5,126 bases of DNA from NCBI GenBank assembly GCA_026193755.1, contig JAPHUI010000459.1:1-5126 (forward strand), given 5' to 3'. Position numbers and translations under genes: made by a program. How positions within the stretch are numbered: position 1 is the stretch's first letter; each line of letters starts with the position of its first letter. Under the pieces are notes generated by a model. It ran no database searches and was not told where the DNA came from. It worked only from the letters and a program-made list of their open reading frames with translations. Origin of the DNA: Ignavibacteriaceae bacterium. Its GTDB lineage: Bacteria > Bacteroidota > Ignavibacteria > Ignavibacteriales > Ignavibacteriaceae. This document shows, in pieces, positions 4,910 to 5,126 of this stretch.

Positions 4910-5126
4910 TAAACTTTCCTCTCAGGTTTTAATTATTTATTTTCCTTCCACAAGATCTGTTTTTTATTAAACAAAATTAAACTTAAATCAAAAAAAATTC
5001 TATCTAACTAGTCTTCTTACAATATATTTAATTTTGAAGTAGATATTTTTACTAACAGTTATACTAGTGATTACATGTTCAATTTTCAACGGATTTGCTA
5101 AGTCGGGAAAATACTTAAAGAATAGA

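Noticed and set aside
4963..5022. Promoter for PPK2 on the - strand
   Set aside because: The best pairs, TTGATT/TAATAA (16-base spacer) and TTGTAA/TAGAAT (14-base spacer), are weak or badly spaced in very AT-rich DNA. I could not choose one.

Overview
The window is AT-rich, and gene starts that have a ribosome-binding site use a purine-rich one (AAAGGAA, AGGAG, AGAGGAAAG). The genes encode a Gram-negative envelope: Sec signal peptides, a lipobox and an outer-membrane beta-barrel. With this composition and these protein styles, the Bacteroidota/Ignavibacteria/Chlorobi side of the tree is the best guess. No rRNA or other taxonomic marker is present, so that is inference only.

Left part (1-2906, + strand). 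The end of an upstream gene (1-57) is followed by a terminator-like hairpin (75-107). An AT-rich promoter region with a 14-bp palindrome leads into two tightly coupled genes. The first (193-825) encodes an exported protein with a TrbI/VirB10-like beta domain and a glycine zipper. The second (829-1959, TTG start) encodes a lipoprotein with a four-unit 11-residue coiled coil and a C-terminal membrane helix. They lie in the same reading frame, separated only by TAA plus one codon. After a 221-base gap comes a separately initiated outer-membrane beta-barrel gene (2181-2906). All three products belong to the cell envelope, but nothing here fixes a specific pathway.

Middle part (2907-4012). This is a degenerate accessory tract. 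It starts with a GC-rich inverted-repeat block (2932-3043) in which one C-run can pair with either of two G-runs. Next is a two-hairpin module (3124-3174) whose first loop resembles a tRNA-Lys anticodon loop. A stretch rich in short palindromes follows, including a hairpin next to a tRNA-3'-end-like motif (3395-3413). It ends in a tyrosine-recombinase (integrase) pseudogene (3512 to about 3988). The pseudogene keeps parts of the arm-type and core-binding regions, carries one stop codon and two frame changes, and has lost its whole catalytic domain. I read the tract as the scar of an integrated element.

Right part (4013-5126). An intact class II/III-like polyphosphate kinase 2 gene (PPK2) lies on the - strand and converges on the integrase remnant. 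Its 5' flank is AT-rich with no supported gene. PPK2 is ordinary polyphosphate/nucleotide housekeeping with no evident functional link to the envelope genes.

No complete new defence or mobile system is visible. The points most worth a second look are the same-frame coupled envelope pair with its hendecad lipoprotein, the alternative-pairing GC block, and the structured tRNA-like module beside the dead integrase.
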